Assembly: GCF_035510375.1 (NCBI RefSeq)
Contig: NZ_DATKHG010000051.1
Source of the DNA: Paenibacillus_I sp035510375
GTDB taxonomy: Bacteria; Bacillota; Bacilli; Paenibacillales; Paenibacillaceae
Strand: one strand, 5' to 3'
Length of the DNA: 64,000 bases
The translations under genes were made by a program, and so were the position numbers. The notes beneath the pieces are model-generated. The model was not told where the DNA came from, searched no databases, and was given only the letters and a program-made list of their open reading frames with translations. The first letter of the stretch is position 1, and every line of letters begins with the position of its first letter. Shown here piece after piece: positions 60,297-64,000 of this stretch.

Positions 60297-60472
60297 GTCG
60301 GAACTCCTTTCACAGAGGCGACTGCTTATATCGTATGCCTCCGCTCCGAAATCGTTCCGACCTTCCCCTATCCGTCCGGCGGCAAAAATTCCCCGTTTTA
60401 TTTCAGTCGCATGAAGTCGGTTTGCACGACAGAAGGCGATGTCCGGGAAGGCTTATTGAAATTCAATCGACG

Positions 60473-61267
60473 TCAGCCGAATACGATGCGGTCGTCGGCC
60501 ATTTTGTGGCCGCTGATTTGCTCAAACTCGCGAAGCAGCTGCTCGACGGTCAGCTCTTTCTTTCTTTGCTCATTCACGTCGAGGATGATCCGGCCCTTGT
60601 CCATCATAATCAGGCGGCTGCCGAGACGGATGGCCTGCTCCATATTGTGGGTCACCATCAACGTCGTCAGCTTCATCTCCCGCACGATGCTTTCGGTCAA
60701 GCGCGTAATCAATTCCGCCCTCGCCGGGTCGAGTGCCGCGGTATGCTCGTCGAGCAGCAGAATCTGCGGCTTCGTAAAGGTGGCCATCAGCAGGCTTAGC
60801 GCCTGGCGCTCGCCGCCCGACAGCTGGCCCACCTTGGCCCTCGGACGATTCTCAAGACCCAGGCCCAGCCGTCTTAGCTGCTCCTGAAACAAAGCTCGTC
60901 TGGCACGCGTAACGCCGAAGCCCAAACCCCGGAATTTGCCCCGTGAATAGGCCATGGCCAGATTTTCTTCAATCGTCATGTTTGGGGCTGTTCCGGCCAT
61001 CGGGTCCTGAAAGACACGCCCTACCCAACGGCTGCGGCGGTACTCGGGAAGCTGATGAACGGCGTCTCCGTCTATGCGCACCTCGCCGGCGTCCGGCGTC
61101 ATCACGCCTGAAATCACGTTCATCAGCGTAGACTTGCCCGCTCCGTTGCTCCCGATAACCGTAACGAAGTCGCCGGGCTGCAGCGTAAGGTTGATATCGA
61201 TCAAAGCGATTTTTTCATCCGCCGTACCCGGAAAAAACAATTTGGAAACCCGATTCAGCTCAAGCAT
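60473..61267 (-). CDS. ABC transporter ATP-binding protein
   Basis: The 264-residue protein has Walker A VIGSNGAGKSTLMNVISG, Q-loop VFQDPMAGTAPNMTIEE, signature LSGGERQALSLLM, Walker B ILLLDEHTAALDP and the H-loop MVTHNM. It energises the importer formed with the permease gene, which it overlaps by eight bases. The ATG at 61267 has GGGAGG upstream; the frame is open to 61309. The trio resembles the ABC_sub_bind family of importers, whose substrates include tryptophan or tyrosine in some Firmicutes. Confidence 0.93.
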   Translation of the reverse strand: MLELNRVSKLFFPGTADEKIALIDINLTLQPGDFVTVIGSNGAGKSTLMNVISGVMTPDAGEVRIDGDAVHQLPEYRRSRWVGRVFQDPMAGTAPNMTIEENLAMAYSRGKFRGLGFGVTRARRALFQEQLRRLGLGLENRPRAKVGQLSGGERQALSLLMATFTKPQILLLDEHTAALDPARAELITRLTESIVREMKLTTLMVTHNMEQAIRLGSRLIMMDKGRIILDVNEQRKKELTVEQLLREFEQISGHKMADDRIVFG

Positions 61268-62192
61268 GCTTGCCACCTCCCGCCGGCTGCTGCGAAGTCC
61301 TCGCCGCAAGCTGGGCGGTACGTCTCTTCGCCAGTTGTTTTTGTCTCCATGAACGCTGGGCGGAAGGGATAACCAGCGCCAGAATGACGATCGCGGCGGT
61401 TATGACCTTCAAATCCGAAGCTTCAAACCACTCTGCTCGAAGCGCAAGCGCCACGACGATCCGGTACACCACCGCTCCGACAAGTGCCGCCAGGGTAGCC
61501 CAGAATACGGTGCGGGCACCGAGAACCGCCTCCCCGATAATGACGGAAGCGAGACCGATGACGATCATCCCGATGCCGCTTGAGATGTCCGCAAAGTTCT
61601 GGTACTGCGTAATCAACGCGCCCGACAAAGCGACAAGCCCGTTCGACAGGCTGACCCCGACGATTTTGGTCGTATCCGTGTGGACGCCGAAGCTCCGGAT
61701 CATCCGCGCGTTGTCGCCAGTGGCGCGCAAAGCCAAGCCAAGATCGGTCCGCAGAAAAGCATCCAGCATCAGCTTGATCAATATGACGCCTGCCGCGATA
61801 AGGCCGATCCGCAGCCAATCGGACGGAATATCGAAAAACGGTACGTCGAAGCCCCGAAGCGACAGGTTCGGTTTGCCCATGATCCGCAAATTGGTGGAAT
61901 ACAGGGCGATCATCATCAGGATGCCGGAGAGCAGCCCGTTAATTTTTCCTTTCGTATGCAGCAGTCCCGTGCATACGCCCGCGGCAAGCCCGCCGCCGAA
62001 CGCCGCAAAACCCGCAAGCCACGGGGAATAACCCCCGGTGATGATCACGGCGGCAATCGCACCGCCTGTAACAAAGCTGCCGTCCACGGTCAGATCGGGA
62101 AAATCGAGTATACGATACGTAATGTATACGCCAAGAGCCATGATGGCATACAGCAGCCCAAGCTCAACCGATCCGACAATCGCATTAAACAT
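61260..62192 (-). CDS. ABC transporter permease
   Basis: The 310-residue integral membrane protein has about nine hydrophobic segments and the family start ELGLLYAIMALGVYITYRIL with DFPDLTVDGSF, as in the permeases paired with ABC_sub_bind lipoproteins (LivH-like fold). The ATG has GGGAGG nine bases upstream. A terminator and a repeat element lie between it and the substrate-binding gene upstream, so the three genes may not be expressed equally. The C-terminal tail is basic and Gln/Ala-rich. Confidence 0.92.
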   Translation of the reverse strand: MFNAIVGSVELGLLYAIMALGVYITYRILDFPDLTVDGSFVTGGAIAAVIITGGYSPWLAGFAAFGGGLAAGVCTGLLHTKGKINGLLSGILMMIALYSTNLRIMGKPNLSLRGFDVPFFDIPSDWLRIGLIAAGVILIKLMLDAFLRTDLGLALRATGDNARMIRSFGVHTDTTKIVGVSLSNGLVALSGALITQYQNFADISSGIGMIVIGLASVIIGEAVLGARTVFWATLAALVGAVVYRIVVALALRAEWFEASDLKVITAAIVILALVIPSAQRSWRQKQLAKRRTAQLAARTSQQPAGGGKHA

Positions 62193-62225
62193 ATGAATAA
62201 ACCTCCCAAATAATCCCCCGAAAAT

Positions 62226-62324
62226 GATAAAACCCTCAATCGAGGTCTCTCGATGATGACGACCGCTTTTACAGACAGGTTTTATCGCGGGAAAAAAGCT
62301 GTTTTCGGAAACCCGAAAACTTAG
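62226..62324. repeat. Multi-hairpin intergenic element, copy B
   Basis: This copy aligns with 3115-3207. It has three nested or adjacent perfect inverted repeats: GATAAAACC (62226-62234) with GGTTTTATC (62278-62286), ATCGAG-GTCT-CTCGAT inside it, and GTTTTCGG-AAAC-CCGAAAAC to its right. It lies between the substrate-binding-protein terminator and the permease gene. Confidence 0.65.
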
Positions 62325-62345
62325 ACTTTGTTGTGCTGTTAAAAA

Positions 62346-62371
62346 GGGGTGAACGAAAGGCCGTTCACCCC
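62346..62371 (-). terminator. Intrinsic terminator after the substrate-binding protein gene
   Basis: A perfect 10-bp stem GGGGTGAACG/CGTTCACCCC with a six-base loop is followed by TTTTT on the minus strand, so much transcription stops before the permease gene. Confidence 0.88.
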
Positions 62372-62384
62372 CTGCAAGAAGCGA

Positions 62385-63470
62385 TTAAGGCTGGATCAGG
62401 TTTTGTTCCTGGTCGACAACCTCTTTTTTCATTGCGTCCGTCACTTCAATGCCCATTGCCTGCGCTGCCTTCAAATTCAAAATGAAATCCAGCTTATCGG
62501 GGAAGGTGATTTTCATGTCGCCCGGATTTGCGCCGTTCTTCAAGATTTCAACCGCCATCTGGCCGACTTGATAGCCGTGGTCATAATACTTGAATCCGAC
62601 CGTTGCGAAGGCGCCCTGCTCTACTGTATCGCGGTCGCTGGAGAACAGCGGAAGCTTCTCCTCATTGGCGATTTCGATCAGGGTGTCGATCGCGCTTACC
62701 ACCATGTTATCAAGCGTGATGTATAAGGCATCCACACGGCCGACCAGCGACTCGGCCGCCTGCTGAACTTCCGAGGTATTAGTAACGGCGGCCCTGACCA
62801 GTTCAATGCCGTTCGCTTTAAGCGCTTCTTCGGCTTTGTCGGCCATCACGACGGCATTGGGCTCCCCTTCATTGATGACCAAGCCGACCGATTTGACCTT
62901 CGGGAAGTTCGCCGCGATGAAATCCATCAGCCTGACGATCGCCTCCGGATTCGTATCCGAAGCGCCGGAAATATTGGCGCCCGGCTTGTCCAGATTCGTG
63001 ACGAGCTTGGCTCCCAGAGGATCGGTAACCGCCGCGAACAGCGTCGGCGTTTCCTGCTCCTGCTCGGCTACCGCCATCGCGGAAGGCGTCGCAATCGCCA
63101 GAATCAGATCGTTGTCGGCGTCCGCCAGCTTCTGCGCGATGGACAGGTTGTTCGTAGGATCGCCCTGCGCATTGTTAAAATCGACTTTCAGATTCTTGCC
63201 TTCTTCGATCCCGGCATCCTTCAGAGCGGCCAAAAAGCCTTCGCGCGTCGCGTCAAGCGAGGGATGCTCCGCAATCTGGGATATTCCGATCTTGTATTGC
63301 TTTTGCTCCGTGTTGCCGGAGTTTCCGGCCCCGCTTTCGGTGTCAGTGTTGCCGGAGGCATTTCCGTTGCCAGCCGCGTCGCCGGAACCGGTATTGCCTT
63401 TGCCCGCGCCGCATCCCGCGATGACCAGCACGGCGGTAAGCACAAGCGCCAACCAAGTGAATTTTTTCAA
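62385..63470 (-). CDS. ABC transporter substrate-binding lipoprotein
   Basis: The 361-residue protein has a lipoprotein signal (LALVLTAVLVIAGCGAG, lipidated Cys at residue 20), a Gly/Asn/Ser-rich tether of about 35 residues, and an ABC_sub_bind (type 1 periplasmic-binding) fold: YKIGISQIAEHPSLDATREG, LILAIATPSAMAVAEQEQET, FAAVTDPLGAKLV and YDHGYQVGQMAVEILKNG. Such proteins bind aromatic amino acids or other small ligands; the ligand here is not known. The start is a TTG with GAGGAG upstream. It is first in the importer cluster. Confidence 0.93.
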   Translation of the reverse strand: MKKFTWLALVLTAVLVIAGCGAGKGNTGSGDAAGNGNASGNTDTESGAGNSGNTEQKQYKIGISQIAEHPSLDATREGFLAALKDAGIEEGKNLKVDFNNAQGDPTNNLSIAQKLADADNDLILAIATPSAMAVAEQEQETPTLFAAVTDPLGAKLVTNLDKPGANISGASDTNPEAIVRLMDFIAANFPKVKSVGLVINEGEPNAVVMADKAEEALKANGIELVRAAVTNTSEVQQAAESLVGRVDALYITLDNMVVSAIDTLIEIANEEKLPLFSSDRDTVEQGAFATVGFKYYDHGYQVGQMAVEILKNGANPGDMKITFPDKLDFILNLKAAQAMGIEVTDAMKKEVVDQEQNLIQP

Positions 63471-63509
63471 GTTTAACTGCTCCTCTCAAGTGGACGCAAC
63501 CGGCAGCCG

Positions 63510-63610
63510 TTTAACGCTTTTATCCGTTAAAGCAACAAGTAGCAATGCCGCGCCGTATGTTTTACATATACTATATACTATATATTAATTTGGGTTAATA
63601 ATCTCGTCAA
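63510..63610 (-). promoter_or_regulatory. Promoter and AT-rich leader of the ABC importer
   Basis: Minus-strand TTGACG (63610-63605) and TAATAT (63587-63582) are 17 bases apart. The transcript start region has repeated TATAGTA units and an inverted GTAT-GTTTTAC-ATAC, possible operator sequence. A stem TTTAACG/CGTTAAA (63510-63531) lies in the leader. The rest of the 400-base gap to the rRNA gene holds only the rRNA terminator. Confidence 0.65.
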
Positions 63611-63735
63611 ATAGATTAATATGTAAAGACGTCCGTTCCCTCACGACGGGGCGGCCCTTTCCCATTCTCGCCGCAAGGCGGGCTCCATGCGAAATACATG
63701 TCTGGAACGCGAACGTCGAACATGTGGGAGCATGC

Positions 63736-63776
63736 AAAAAAGAGACTCCTTTGGTTCCAGCGAAAGGAGTCTCTTT
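63736..63776 (-). terminator. Intrinsic terminator of the rRNA operon
   Basis: A perfect 14-bp stem AAAGAGACTCCTTT/AAAGGAGTCTCTTT with a 10-base loop is followed by TTTTTT on the minus strand, about 100 bases after the 23S 3' end. Confidence 0.93.
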
Positions 63777-63873
63777 GTATAAACCCGTATGGGCGTTTGC
63801 ACATTGAAAACCGGATGCGAATGTAAAGTTAGCTGGTTTATGTTCTTACTTCCCTTGTATGGGGTGTGTTTTA

Positions 63874-64000
63874 GGATAAGCCCTCGACCGATTAGTATTC
63901 GTCAGCTGCACGCATTGCTGCGCTTCCACCCCGAACCTATCCACCTGGTCGTCTGCCAGGGGTCTTACGAATGGGGAAATCTCATCTTGAGGGGGGCTTC
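63874..64000 (-). rRNA. 23S ribosomal RNA, 3' end (partial)
   Basis: The reverse complement begins GAAGCCCCCCTCAAGATGAG, continues through CGAACCTATCC-type helix 101 sequence and ends CTAATCGGTCGAGGGCTTAT, the conserved last bases of bacterial 23S rRNA. The gene enters from the right edge; its 3' end is placed at about 63874. A short tract CATCCGGTTTTCAATGTGC downstream is typical of rRNA spacers in Bacillales. No 5S gene is found before the terminator. Confidence 0.96.

Overview
The window is about 64 kb of chromosome from a GC-rich, endospore-forming Firmicute of the Paenibacillaceae type (Paenibacillus/Cohnella-like). This rests on the gene order, which follows the Bacillus subtilis yqe/com/dnaK region with Paenibacillus-style insertions, on spore genes (gpr, spoIIP, a yqxA-like gene, a YfhD-family gene), on natural competence genes (comEA, comEB, comEC, comER), on AddAB instead of RecBCD, and on a CIRCE/HrcA-controlled chaperone operon. 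No database search was possible; family names come from recognised motifs and order.

Layout from left to right. Positions 1-1.5 kb hold the start of an NfeD-type protease and the hinT-rpsU-yqeY group. Positions 1.7-13 kb hold a flavin amine-oxidase-like enzyme, the addB-addA repair operon with a small membrane-protein gene, and a glycerophosphodiester phosphodiesterase. Positions 13.0-15.1 kb are a clearly AT-rich two-gene island: a HipA-like kinase and a DUF3037 protein with their own promoter, terminator and a 9-codon leader reading frame. Positions 15.1-32.1 kb return to host-type sequence: an RlmI-like methyltransferase, a Na/Pi symporter, deoC, Nudix, mtaB, rsmE, a site-2 protease, prmA, two small genes, hrcA-grpE-dnaK-dnaJ, a GNAT enzyme, hemW and lepA.

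Positions 32.3-40 kb hold sporulation genes (yqxA-like, spoIIP, gpr), rpsT, holA, an ECF sigma/anti-sigma pair with a recognisable ECF promoter, and a short-chain dehydrogenase. Positions 40-46 kb hold the competence cluster (comEC, comEB, comEA, with comER divergent); a 113-bp tandem repeat lies between comEC and comEB. Positions 46-55.5 kb hold leuS behind a leucine T-box, then yqeM, cvfB, rsfS, yqeK, nadD, yhbY, aroE, yqeH and yqeG, a compact ribosome-biogenesis and cofactor operon. Positions 55.6-60.2 kb hold a MoxR-DUF58-transglutaminase operon, followed by a 25-residue membrane microprotein gene with its own terminator. Positions 60.4-63.5 kb hold a three-gene ABC importer. The right edge is the 3' end of a 23S rRNA gene on the minus strand, whose operon appears to terminate without a 5S gene.

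The least ordinary items are the HipA-like/DUF3037 island, the alternating 113-bp repeats, a multi-hairpin intergenic element present at both ends of the window, the microprotein gene at 60.2 kb, and Gly/Asp-rich minisatellite inserts in AddA.
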